22,938 bases of DNA from an uncultured Lachnospiraceae bacterium (lineage in GTDB: Bacteria; Bacillota; Clostridia; Lachnospirales; Lachnospiraceae): the NCBI GenBank assembly GCA_910577785.1, contig CAJTNT010000054.1:1-22938 (forward strand), written 5' to 3'. The position numbers and the translations under genes are program-made. Under the pieces are notes generated by a model, which did no database searches, had not been told where the DNA came from, and saw only the letters and a list, made by a program, of their open reading frames with translations. Positions 15,920 to 22,398 of the stretch are shown piece after piece (position 1 is the stretch's first letter; every line of letters starts with the position of its first letter).

Positions 15920-16548
15920 CACAAACCTCCATATAATGCTTTTAATTTAATCAGTTCCAGTTCCCTCTGATCTGGCGCCTCATGAAACTGGCGTGCCCGT
16001 TCCAATGCTTCCCCGGCACTTTTCTCTGCGCCCTGGGCTCTTGCGTGAATCTCCGTTGCGCCATACGCGGGAAATGTCACTGCGCTGACCTCCAGCACCT
16101 CAGCAATATCCGTGATTCTCCGCGTCGGGTGGCTGCTTTCCAAATCCTCCCACTCCTCACCGTCTATGAGAAACATGAAAGACATACCGGAAATATCTCC
16201 GCGTTTTACCGCGGAATAGAGAGCCTGCGCTTCCGGATTGCCTTCTGTGTCCAGCATCACACGGATAGACATGCCTTTCTCGTCTATGGTAAGGTGCATG
16301 GTGCTGTCCTCGCTGTTTCCTCTGCTTCTTGCCAGAGGAATCCTGCTCAAGTCATGATTCACCAGGAACCGCACATCTGTAAGTTTTGTATGATCCAGCG
16401 CACCCGGCTCTATCACCTCATCAAATGGCCCCAAATCCGTGCGGCTTCCCGTCACAATGGGGCGCCCGGTAATGAGGCTTGCTCCCTCACTTTCTTCTGC
16501 CCGGACCTCAAACGCATAGGAGCGCCGTTCATAATTCTTAGCCGCCAT
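15919..16548 (-). CDS. HK97-family prohead protease
   Basis: 209 residues from the ATG at 16548 (MAAKNYERRSYAFEVRAEES), preceded by GAGGCGGTGAGG. The frame is open to 16662, but that extra part is the other-frame reading of the portal's acidic tail and yields only a Lys/Arg-rich string. Peptidase U35 features: GRPIVTGSRTDLGPFDEVIE near residue 28, the VRFLVNHDLSRIPLARS segment with the catalytic His, the ISGMSFMFLI segment with the catalytic Ser, and VLEVSAVTFPAYGATEI. It digests the scaffold region of the capsid protein in the procapsid. It overlaps the portal gene end by 11 bases. Confidence 0.92.
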   Translation of the reverse strand: MAAKNYERRSYAFEVRAEESEGASLITGRPIVTGSRTDLGPFDEVIEPGALDHTKLTDVRFLVNHDLSRIPLARSRGNSEDSTMHLTIDEKGMSIRVMLDTEGNPEAQALYSAVKRGDISGMSFMFLIDGEEWEDLESSHPTRRITDIAEVLEVSAVTFPAYGATEIHARAQGAEKSAGEALERARQFHEAPDQRELELIKLKALYGGL

Positions 16549-17839
16549 CCTCACCGCCTCCTTCTTCGGCTTCTTCTTCCGATTCTTCTTCTGATTCTTC
16601 TTTTCCCTGCGCTTCTTTTCCTGACATTTTCCCCACCTGATACTGTGCGGCGATGTCCACATCCACGTAATTTAAGGACTGCTTGCGCACACCTTCCAGC
16701 TCCGGCAGGGGACGCAGTCCCAGAGCGGTCCGCTTTTCATTTTCATACAGACCGCCGCTGTCGCCCAAAAGCCGTATCATCTCCAGCGTCTGCTCTGTAC
16801 TCATAAATATCAGGTCTTTTGGGTACAGGACAATCTTGTTTCCAAATGCCCTTTCTCTTTCCGAAAACAGCGCTCTGGTAAAAGCCTGGCTGATGGAAAT
16901 AATCAGGGGTTCCAGCGTTTTCTGATAAAACGCCTCATACTGCGTCTTTGTATAATCCCCGGACAAAATAGGCAGAGGCACGCCAAAATGTCGGAGAATC
17001 TTTTCGTCAATAAATTTTAAAGTTGCCTCATCCACCAGCTGCACTTTCCGCTCCATGGGGATGTATTCCCCTTTCAGATCCATGGGAAGGATTCCTGATT
17101 CGGAATTCTTCAGCTTCTGCTCCAGCTCTCGAAGCGCTGCTTCCATCTTTCCGTTATCCATCAGCGTATTGTACTTGACCACTGCATTCACGGCAAAACT
17201 GGCCTTCATGGCATGGGAGACCCCCTGCAGCAAGGCATTATTTAAGTCCAGTGTTTTCAGCAGTGCGACATTATCCGGCTGCCCATTTTCATCACCGCCC
17301 ATGAATTCGTTGACGGAAAAGTTGTGCCGGATGTGGATCAGATCCCTGTAGCGCACGGTTGTTTCAAAGTTATTGGCAAAGGTAAGTTTTACATACAGCA
17401 CGTCTGCCGCATCCTGGATAAAATCCACCTGGGAAGGCGCCAGAGGGTATAGACCTGTATACTGCCTCTGCTCAGCGCCATTTCTATCTCTGCGCAGGTT
17501 GTACACGGGCAGGATAAAACAGTTGTAATTAAAAAACAGCTGCCAGGTGATTTTCTCCAGAAAATCCGCAGCTGTCATCAGTTCATTGGGCGCATCCAGA
17601 ACCTTTTGTATGCTGTTATTCACCAGGGATGCATCGCTTCCCCGCTCCCGTACATGGGTGGGATTTAATTTTTTCATCTCCCTCACAATACAGCCAATGG
17701 CCTGCACAACCACATCCGATGCATAGATGTCGTTGCCAAATTGGGAGAAAATAGGCGTAAAGCCGTTGAGCATATCTGCGTAGGTGCTCTGTTTGGTAAA
17801 TTTCTGTTTCAATTTGTCTAACCAGCCCACGCCTGTCAC
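16538..17839 (-). CDS. Phage portal protein (HK97-like)
   Basis: 433 residues if the GTG at 17839 (4-base GTGA overlap with TerL) is used. A second GTG at 17830, 6 bases behind AGAGGTG and giving MGWLDKLKQKF, is as likely or better. The core shows the Phage_portal family path: DVVVQAIGCIVREMKKLNPT, LLFN-type stretch WQLFFNYNCFILPVYNLRRD, RYRDLIHIRHNF, the long helix region, FGVPLPILSGDYTKTQYEAF and NKIVLYPKDLIF. The dodecameric portal is the channel for DNA entry and the seat of TerL and the connector. The last 25 residues are almost purely Glu/Gly/Asp (EESEEESEEEAEEGGGEDGG), an unusually acidic tail. The sequence coding it overlaps the protease start. Confidence 0.92.
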   Translation of the reverse strand: MTGVGWLDKLKQKFTKQSTYADMLNGFTPIFSQFGNDIYASDVVVQAIGCIVREMKKLNPTHVRERGSDASLVNNSIQKVLDAPNELMTAADFLEKITWQLFFNYNCFILPVYNLRRDRNGAEQRQYTGLYPLAPSQVDFIQDAADVLYVKLTFANNFETTVRYRDLIHIRHNFSVNEFMGGDENGQPDNVALLKTLDLNNALLQGVSHAMKASFAVNAVVKYNTLMDNGKMEAALRELEQKLKNSESGILPMDLKGEYIPMERKVQLVDEATLKFIDEKILRHFGVPLPILSGDYTKTQYEAFYQKTLEPLIISISQAFTRALFSERERAFGNKIVLYPKDLIFMSTEQTLEMIRLLGDSGGLYENEKRTALGLRPLPELEGVRKQSLNYVDVDIAAQYQVGKMSGKEAQGKEESEEESEEEAEEGGGEDGG

Positions 17840-19581
17840 CTCTTTTCTGTAATCTGACGGAAATCTGTCCGGTAGCGCCGATACATCTCGTATAGGATAA
17901 TCAGCACCACCGCCCCATCAATCCGTCTGGCCATTTCCATCTTGACGCAGAGGCACTGGCCGATATCATCTACCTTGATTCCCGCATTTCCCAGGCACCA
18001 CCGGTCTACTGCATTTTCGTTGTAATTAATAATCTGGTGCCGAAAATCTGCTTCACACAGCTTCATGGCATTGCTTAAAGTCTGGGCGTTCTGCTGAATC
18101 AAAATCAGATCCCCGTCATCCCCATTTGCCTTTTCCCAGCTGTATTTCCCCATCCTGGCAATCCAGTCTTTAGAAAATTTCTGGTCATAACCGCATTTCC
18201 AGAGGCGTATCTCAAAATCTTTATACAGCTGATAAAACCAGTCCGCAATCACCGCCAGGTCTACGTCATTTCCCTCTGTGATAGTCAGCAGTTTCTCACT
18301 GGCCCACTCTTTGTACCTGGCCCCCGCATTCCAGTCGTTTGAATCCTCCAGTTTGCTTTCCGGAATCCAGTAATGCTGATAGATATACTTGGTTTTATCG
18401 TCCGGTTTCATCATCAGGATTTTGGCCGCGCACAAGTCTGTGGTCTCCGCCAGGTCCACAGCGCCAAGGCACACACACCCACGAAAGTCTTCCAGATCAT
18501 ACACAGATTCATAATGATAATCTTCCAGATTCAGCCAGCTTTCTGCCTCGTTCTGTTTGATGTTAAAATCCTTTGATAAAACAAACATCCGGTCTGCCTT
18601 GCTTTTTCTGGCTGTGGCCACCTGTTCTTCCAGATACTCCCATTTCTTTACCATTCCCAGGGTAGGGTTGCTTTTCATCCACAAACGGTTCTGCCGGTCC
18701 CCGTTCCACACCTCCAGCTCGCTGTCCTGGGTATACAGCCAGGGCAGAAGCCTTTCCGCCGCAATATCGTCCGGGTCTTCCTGGCTGATGACTGCCCGCG
18801 CTTTCGCCAGTTCTTCATCCAGATAACCATCCGGCACAAATCCTTCTGTGGAAATATTGATAAATTTAGGATTATCTTTCAGAGACTGGGACTGCTCAAT
18901 GCTTTTGCCGATGATGTTTTCTTTCATCTCGTGGGTTTCGTCCACAATGGCAAAATCAATGTTCCGCCCCTCTTTGTTCCGGGTACGGTCGGAAAGTTTG
19001 AATATCTTACTGTTATTCCCTTTGTGCAGAATAAAACGCTGATTCCGTTTCGTGTCCAGATCATCTGGATCAATCAGCTGCCGCATGGTGTCAATCGCAT
19101 CATACACAATGCTTGCCTGATTATCGTCATTGCTGGATGCCACAATGTCAGCTCCCTCATTGCCAGTAATCAGCTCCGACAAGGCCAGCGCCGAGCTCGT
19201 TTCTGATTTGGTGTTTTTGCGGGCAATCAAAAGCAACAGCTTTTTGAACCGGTCAATCCACATCCCACGCTCCCGGCTCTGCTGTGCCATCTTAAAACTG
19301 TACAGCGCCTCAATCAGTGCCTTCTGCCACAGCATGAGCACCATGGGCTGATTGTAAAAGGGGGATTTCGTCAGCCTGACGCAGTGTTCCATAAAATCCA
19401 TACGGAGCATTGCATCATCCCGGTTATAAATATACCTGTCATCCTTCATGTCCACGGCCAGATTATCCAGCTCTATAGATAATTCCTGTCCAATGACAAT
19501 TTCCCCGGTCTGGGCCCTGGCGCGGTACTCCAGCAGAAAACTGTTGTCCGGCGTCCAGAGCTTTTTTTCGCATATCAACAT
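17836..19581 (-). CDS. terL: Terminase large subunit
   Basis: 581 residues from the ATG at 19581, 6 bases after AGAGGA and overlapping the P27 gene by 7 bases; the frame is open 12 codons further. The ATPase part has a deviant Walker A, ARKNTKSET (about 120-128, more often ARKNGKT in the Terminase_1 family), Walker B IDFAIVDE (208-215) and a coupling motif INISTEG (241-247). The nuclease part has GAVDLAETTDLCA (Asp 376), then CGYDQKF, and near the end the MARRIDGAVVLI segment with the metal-binding Asp. TerL cuts concatemeric DNA and drives packaging through the portal. It forms the motor with the TerS product(s) encoded just upstream. Confidence 0.95.
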   Translation of the reverse strand: MLICEKKLWTPDNSFLLEYRARAQTGEIVIGQELSIELDNLAVDMKDDRYIYNRDDAMLRMDFMEHCVRLTKSPFYNQPMVLMLWQKALIEALYSFKMAQQSRERGMWIDRFKKLLLLIARKNTKSETSSALALSELITGNEGADIVASSNDDNQASIVYDAIDTMRQLIDPDDLDTKRNQRFILHKGNNSKIFKLSDRTRNKEGRNIDFAIVDETHEMKENIIGKSIEQSQSLKDNPKFINISTEGFVPDGYLDEELAKARAVISQEDPDDIAAERLLPWLYTQDSELEVWNGDRQNRLWMKSNPTLGMVKKWEYLEEQVATARKSKADRMFVLSKDFNIKQNEAESWLNLEDYHYESVYDLEDFRGCVCLGAVDLAETTDLCAAKILMMKPDDKTKYIYQHYWIPESKLEDSNDWNAGARYKEWASEKLLTITEGNDVDLAVIADWFYQLYKDFEIRLWKCGYDQKFSKDWIARMGKYSWEKANGDDGDLILIQQNAQTLSNAMKLCEADFRHQIINYNENAVDRWCLGNAGIKVDDIGQCLCVKMEMARRIDGAVVLIILYEMYRRYRTDFRQITEKR

Positions 19582-19898
19582 GGACTGTCCTCTTTTTCCA
19601 TGCGTGCCCTTGCCCACTCCCTCAGCGGGGAATCTGCCGTGTCATCTTCATCTCCGGCAGCCCTGCGCAGGATTTTTAAGACATTGGTATACTGCTGCAA
19701 AAGCTCCCGGTACAGCCGGGCCGCCGGGGTTGCCTTCTGCTGGGCCGGGTTATTGGGGTTCGTCCGGATGAAGGGCAGGCCCCGCAGTCTGGTCAATTCT
19801 TCTTCCAAGTGGACGAATTCTTCTATGACCGGCTCCAAAAGCCGGCCCTCATCACTGTCCCCGCAGATATACTCCAGTAACTCCTGCTTCCTGTCCAT
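19575..19898 (-). CDS. P27-family terminase small subunit
   Basis: 107 residues. It begins MDRKQELLEYICGDSDEGRL, with an acidic helical N-terminus, the segment GLPFIRTNPNNPAQQKATPA that is typical of P27-type small subunits in Clostridia phages, a long helix ARLYRELLQQYTNVLKILRR, and a C-terminal polar tail. The ribosome binding site is AAGGG, 7 bases from the ATG. It lies directly before TerL with a 7-base overlap. This is the probable partner that recognises the packaging site and regulates TerL. A second TerS-like gene two positions upstream makes the division of labour unclear. Confidence 0.87.
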   Translation of the reverse strand: MDRKQELLEYICGDSDEGRLLEPVIEEFVHLEEELTRLRGLPFIRTNPNNPAQQKATPAARLYRELLQQYTNVLKILRRAAGDEDDTADSPLREWARARMEKEDSPC

Positions 19899-19926
19899 AG
19901 TTTTCCCTTTCTTTCTTTATCTTTGG

Positions 19927-19946
19927 GATTTTCAAATCTGAAAATC
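19927..19946. repeat. Small perfect inverted repeat between HNH-fusion and P27 genes
   Basis: GATTTTC (19927-19933), 6-nt spacer, GAAAATC (19940-19946). It lies in the 106-base gap 19899-20004, the only sizeable gap in the packaging module. The gap also has G-runs on the minus strand (near 19978-19995). No T-tract follows on the minus strand. A role as part of a packaging (cos) site is possible but not shown. Confidence 0.45.
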
Positions 19947-20004
19947 TCATTTTTTCCTTTTCTGCGGGATTTGCCTGCCCCCCAACAGTCCCCGCTGCCT
20001 GTCT

Positions 20005-20700
20005 TTATCTGAGGGGCGGGGGGATGTAACGATGGAACCATTCGTCAATGTACTGCTCCCATTCGCCCATGTCCCTGCCATCTTCGCAGAGCGAAAGACG
20101 CTCCATGCATTCTGCCTGTGTTGCGTCCATGAAAACCTCCCGCGCGCCCAACAGTCTGCACAGCCGTTCCCGTTCGCTGGTCAAGGGATAGCCTCCGACG
20201 ATATAAGCATTCTGCCATTTTCCCATCCGCATACGCACGCACTCAATCAAGTCCTTATGGAGATGGAATACAACAGCATTCAGCCGTCCCGGCTTCACAT
20301 ACCGCTCGCACCCTGACACACACTGCCAGATATTATCTATATCCACAACCAGGTCACCCGCTTCCTGCACCTGGTACACCCAGCTGCTCTTACCAGACAG
20401 CGGCGGTCCATACACCAGATATACCTGCCTGTGGCTGTACCCCAGCTTATTGTGCAGGACATTGTGACACTTATGATGTACCAGCATAATGTTATCCGGG
20501 TTCAGGGATATGCTGTGGTCATTTACATTATCTTCTGTTAATGCTTTCAAGTGATGCCCGATACAATCATACGCACGTACGATGGGCCTGCCACAGTGCC
20601 CGCAGTATACAAACCCATCCGGCCTCACTCTTTCCTGCCGGATGATTTTTACCAGCCTTTCCCACTCACGGGATCTATAGAATGTATTAAGCGTAAACAT
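20005..20700 (-). CDS. HNH endonuclease fused to P-loop kinase-like domain
   Basis: 231 residues. Residues 1-88 are an HNH nuclease: CGHC zinc knuckle (about 33-36), catalytic-type GHH (about 48-50), LNPDNI and HHKCHNVLH at the end. From about residue 93 a P-loop NTPase follows directly: YLVYGPPLSGKSSW (Walker A GPPLSGKS), DLVVDIDNIW (Walker B-like), a basic MRMGKWQNAYIVGGYPL stretch and a C-terminal DATQAECMERL lid-like segment. The second half resembles small nucleotide or polynucleotide kinases more than AAA motors. HNH proteins beside terminase genes assist cos cleavage in HK97-like phages; what the kinase part adds is unknown. The ATG lies 6 bases after the TerS-like stop, with GGAG overlapping that gene's end. 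I have an impression of similar fusions in other Clostridia phages. Confidence 0.85.
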   Translation of the reverse strand: MFTLNTFYRSREWERLVKIIRQERVRPDGFVYCGHCGRPIVRAYDCIGHHLKALTEDNVNDHSISLNPDNIMLVHHKCHNVLHNKLGYSHRQVYLVYGPPLSGKSSWVYQVQEAGDLVVDIDNIWQCVSGCERYVKPGRLNAVVFHLHKDLIECVRMRMGKWQNAYIVGGYPLTSERERLCRLLGAREVFMDATQAECMERLSLCEDGRDMGEWEQYIDEWFHRYIPPPLR

Positions 20701-20706
20701 AGTTTG

Positions 20707-21048
20707 TCAGCTCCATTCATCTTTAAATACACCTTTACTTTTGGCAAGGAGCTCAGAAGCCCGCAGACGGTCCCCGCACCGCAGGCCGCGGTCTCTTATG
20801 ACATTGCTCCACCACTCCTGTATATCCTCCAGTTCCATGATTCCCCTGGTCACATCCCCCTCTCTGGTCTGCATGTAGGCCATATACTCCTGAACATCCT
20901 TCCTCAGAAACAATTTGTAGGACTGTTTCTTGGCGTATGTTGGTGAATACCCTGCTTCTATCGCAGATTTCACTTTATTGCCCTGACACTTGCCCAGATA
21001 ATTTAGTACCAATAATTTCAGCTGAGGTTTTATTTTCGGTTCAACCAT
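20707..21048 (-). CDS. Terminase small subunit-like protein (Terminase_2 type)
   Basis: 113 residues from the ATG at 21048 behind AGGTGATA; a GTG at 21057 falls in that site. KLLVLNYLGKCQGNKVKSAIE, then AGYSPTYAKKQSYKLFLRKD is the helix-turn-helix and linker of the Terminase_2 family (the usual A-x-x-AGYS pattern). RGIMELEDIQEWWSNVIRD, then RASELLAKSKGVFKDE is the usual C-terminal part. It binds DNA and leads the packaging operon. The P27-type TerS lies two genes downstream, so this may be the true pac/cos recogniser or a relict. It sits only 22 bases behind an intrinsic terminator. Confidence 0.85.
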   Translation of the reverse strand: MVEPKIKPQLKLLVLNYLGKCQGNKVKSAIEAGYSPTYAKKQSYKLFLRKDVQEYMAYMQTREGDVTRGIMELEDIQEWWSNVIRDRGLRCGDRLRASELLAKSKGVFKDEWS

Positions 21049-21070
21049 GGCTATCACCTGCCTGACGTAT

Positions 21071-21110
21071 AAAAAAGCAGCGGCCAGGCTGTCTATGTCC
21101 TGGCCGCTGC
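21071..21110 (-). terminator. Intrinsic terminator after the DUF1492 gene, before packaging genes
   Basis: On the minus strand GCAGCGGCCAGG (21110-21099), a 10-nt loop and CCTGGCCGCTGC (21088-21077) pair perfectly, followed by TTTTTT (21076-21071). It ends the DUF1492 transcript about 74 bases after its stop. The TerS-like start is only 22 bases further on, leaving no space for a promoter in between. Confidence 0.9.
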
Positions 21111-21159
21111 GCGGTTAAATTTAAGGAGGATTTCCCTTCTGCCGTTTTACTACTCTATC

Positions 21160-21168
21160 ATAATATCA
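21160..21168 (-). promoter_or_regulatory. Possible extended -10 element upstream of the terminator
   Basis: On the minus strand TGATATTAT reads as TG-N-TATTAT (5 of 6 matches to TATAAT plus the extended -10 TG). No good -35 box is found 16-18 bases upstream, so it may need an activator or may be chance. A transcript from here would have to pass the hairpin at 21110-21071 to reach the packaging genes. Confidence 0.35.
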
Positions 21169-21183
21169 CATTTAAACCCGCCA

Positions 21184-21609
21184 TTACACGACATCTTTGA
21201 TTTTAAAATGCAAAAGCGCCTGTCCATGCAGACGCTGGACGCTCCTTTCTGAATACCCCATTTTTCCTGAAATTTCCCATAGTGTCAATCCCTTGATATA
21301 TTTGTAAAACAACACATCGCGCTCCCGGCTGTCTGATACAAGATTCACCGCCTGCATAATCTCTATGTAAAGGCGCACGCGCTTTTCCTTCTCTGCTTTC
21401 AGCTTATCTTCCATAGTGCTTAACTGTGATATACGCTTGGATAAATCTTCCTTCCAGCTTTTTCGGTTTTTCCCTGTACCGCAGGATGGCACACTTGCCT
21501 TGAGCTCCCGAACCTCATCAATCTCCGCCTGAATCCGGCTGATCTGGTACACAGAATCCCGATAGCCCCGGAGATATTCCTTCTTTTTATCGTTTTCACT
21601 CATGCCCAT
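21184..21609 (-). CDS. DUF1492 / sigma region 4-like late regulator
   Basis: 141 residues from the ATG at 21609, 10 bases after AAAGGAG; an ATG two codons later is also possible. The frame is open to 21648, but that start lies inside an inverted repeat and has no ribosome binding site. Residues 10-85 are a charged coiled coil (ISRIQAEIDEVRELKA; LSKRISQLSTMEDKLKAEKE). The C-terminus has a sigma-70 region 4-type helix-turn-helix (VLFYKYIKGLTLWEISGKMG, then YSERSVQRLHGQAL). This is the DUF1492/ArpU-like arrangement found just ahead of terminase genes in many Firmicute phages. It probably controls late transcription. Its promoter seems to be bracketed by two operators, and it is closed by a strong terminator. 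Confidence 0.85.
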   Translation of the reverse strand: MGMSENDKKKEYLRGYRDSVYQISRIQAEIDEVRELKASVPSCGTGKNRKSWKEDLSKRISQLSTMEDKLKAEKEKRVRLYIEIMQAVNLVSDSRERDVLFYKYIKGLTLWEISGKMGYSERSVQRLHGQALLHFKIKDVV

Positions 21610-21639
21610 CAGCCTTTTTCTCCTTTCGAAGCCATTTTT

Positions 21640-21668
21640 ATTTGACATATCTTGTTATTGTGTCAAAT
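21640..21668. promoter_or_regulatory. Inverted repeat operator 1 (ATTTGACA-N13-TGTCAAAT)
   Basis: ATTTGACA at 21640-21647 and TGTCAAAT at 21661-21668 form a perfect 8-bp inverted repeat. It lies between the putative transcription start (about 21683) and the ribosome binding site of the DUF1492 gene. The same arms recur 77 bp away (center to center). Repressor binding is an inference from symmetry and position. Confidence 0.65.
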
Positions 21669-21689
21669 GGCGCATAAATATTTCTTACC

Positions 21690-21719
21690 ATTAAATGCCG
21701 CGAAAATCGGACTTGTCAT
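21690..21719 (-). promoter_or_regulatory. Putative sigma-A promoter for the DUF1492 gene
   Basis: On the minus strand ATGACA (21719-21714, 5 of 6 to TTGACA), 18-base spacer, then TTTAAT (21695-21690, 5 of 6 to TATAAT). The start of transcription would be near 21683, about 74 bases ahead of the chosen ATG. The -35 box lies in the palindrome of operator 2. Confidence 0.55.
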
Positions 21720-21744
21720 TTGACAACGCCTCAATATGTCAAAT
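21713..21744. promoter_or_regulatory. Inverted repeat operator 2 (CATTTGACA-N11-TGTCAAATG) with overlapping palindrome
   Basis: CATTTGACA (21717-21725) and TGTCAAATG (21737-21745) are a perfect 9-bp inverted repeat with an 11-base spacer. The left arm is also part of a 14-bp palindrome TTGTCA-TT-TGACAA (21713-21726) that covers the putative -35 box. Together with operator 1 this brackets the promoter. Confidence 0.65.
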
Positions 21745-21754
21745 GCATTACCCG

Positions 21755-21777
21755 TCGGCAGGCCGCTGCCGATTTTT
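21755..21777 (+). terminator. Hairpin with T5, plus-strand orientation
   Basis: TCGGCAG (21755-21761), GCCG loop, CTGCCGA (21766-21772), then TTTTT (21773-21777). On the plus strand this has the form of a short intrinsic terminator. No plus-strand gene is seen to its left. On the minus strand the hairpin lies about 20-40 bases behind the recombinase stop without a T-tract, so it may be a weak bidirectional terminator. Confidence 0.45.
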
Positions 21778-21794
21778 CACACAGGAAAAAGGGA

Positions 21795-22358
21795 TCAGCC
21801 GTGCTTCCTTTTTTTGAACGTCAGTCCTTTGATCGCCTTATCCTTATTGTCCTGGTTAATGCCGATATACCGCAACGTAATGGAGATATCCGCATGGTTA
21901 AATATCTCTTTGAGCGTGACCGCATCATGCGTCTGCTGATACATGTGATACCCAAATGTCTTCCGCAGCGTATGGGTGCCAATGCCGCTGATACCAAACT
22001 TCGCTCCCGCCTCAGACAGGATATTGTACGCCTGCTGGCGGCTGATCGGTCGGTTCGGGAAGTTTGGGGATTTAAACAGATATTCAAAATCTTCTTTCCC
22101 CTGTATGTACTCCCTGATCACCGGCTTCAGCTCTTGGTTCAGGGGGAAGCGCTTTTCTTTTCCTGTTTTTTTCTCCCGGATATACACGGCATCTTTGTCC
22201 CTCACGTCCCGGACGCGGAACTTCAAAATGTCCGATATTCGCAGTCCCGTATAAATACCAAAAATGAACAGGACATAGTCCCGCTCATTTTTAGATTTCA
22301 GATAGTCGGCCACATCCAGGACAAGGTCCATATCCCGTATGGGCTCTACAGTATTCAG
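21795..22358 (-). CDS. Small tyrosine recombinase (catalytic domain only), apparent CTG start
   Basis: The first ATG (22331) gives 178 residues, but the in-frame codons just upstream read NTVEPIRD, which matches the conserved opening (M-NTVEPIRD type) I know from this short recombinase family. The codon where ATG is expected is CTG (22358), 7 bases behind GGGGTG, and an in-frame TGA stands just before it. From CTG the protein is 187 residues. Numbering from the ATG, the catalytic set is complete: Arg31 (TGLRISD), Lys55 (EKKTGK), His120 and Arg123 (HTLRKTFG), His146 (FNHAD) and Tyr155 (LRYIGI). The N-terminal core-binding and arm-binding domains of phage integrases are absent. It lies beside the late regulator rather than in a lysogeny module, so it is probably not the integrase proper; regulation or multimer resolution are possible. 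Confidence 0.83.
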   Translation of the reverse strand: MNTVEPIRDMDLVLDVADYLKSKNERDYVLFIFGIYTGLRISDILKFRVRDVRDKDAVYIREKKTGKEKRFPLNQELKPVIREYIQGKEDFEYLFKSPNFPNRPISRQQAYNILSEAGAKFGISGIGTHTLRKTFGYHMYQQTHDAVTLKEIFNHADISITLRYIGINQDNKDKAIKGLTFKKRKHG

Positions 22359-22398
22359 TCAGCATCACCCCGCTTCACGTGCCTGCCGCCAGCCATTC

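Noticed and set aside
21121..21130. AAGGAGGA run on the plus strand resembling a ribosome binding site
   Set aside because: No start codon or open frame follows on the plus strand within a useful distance.
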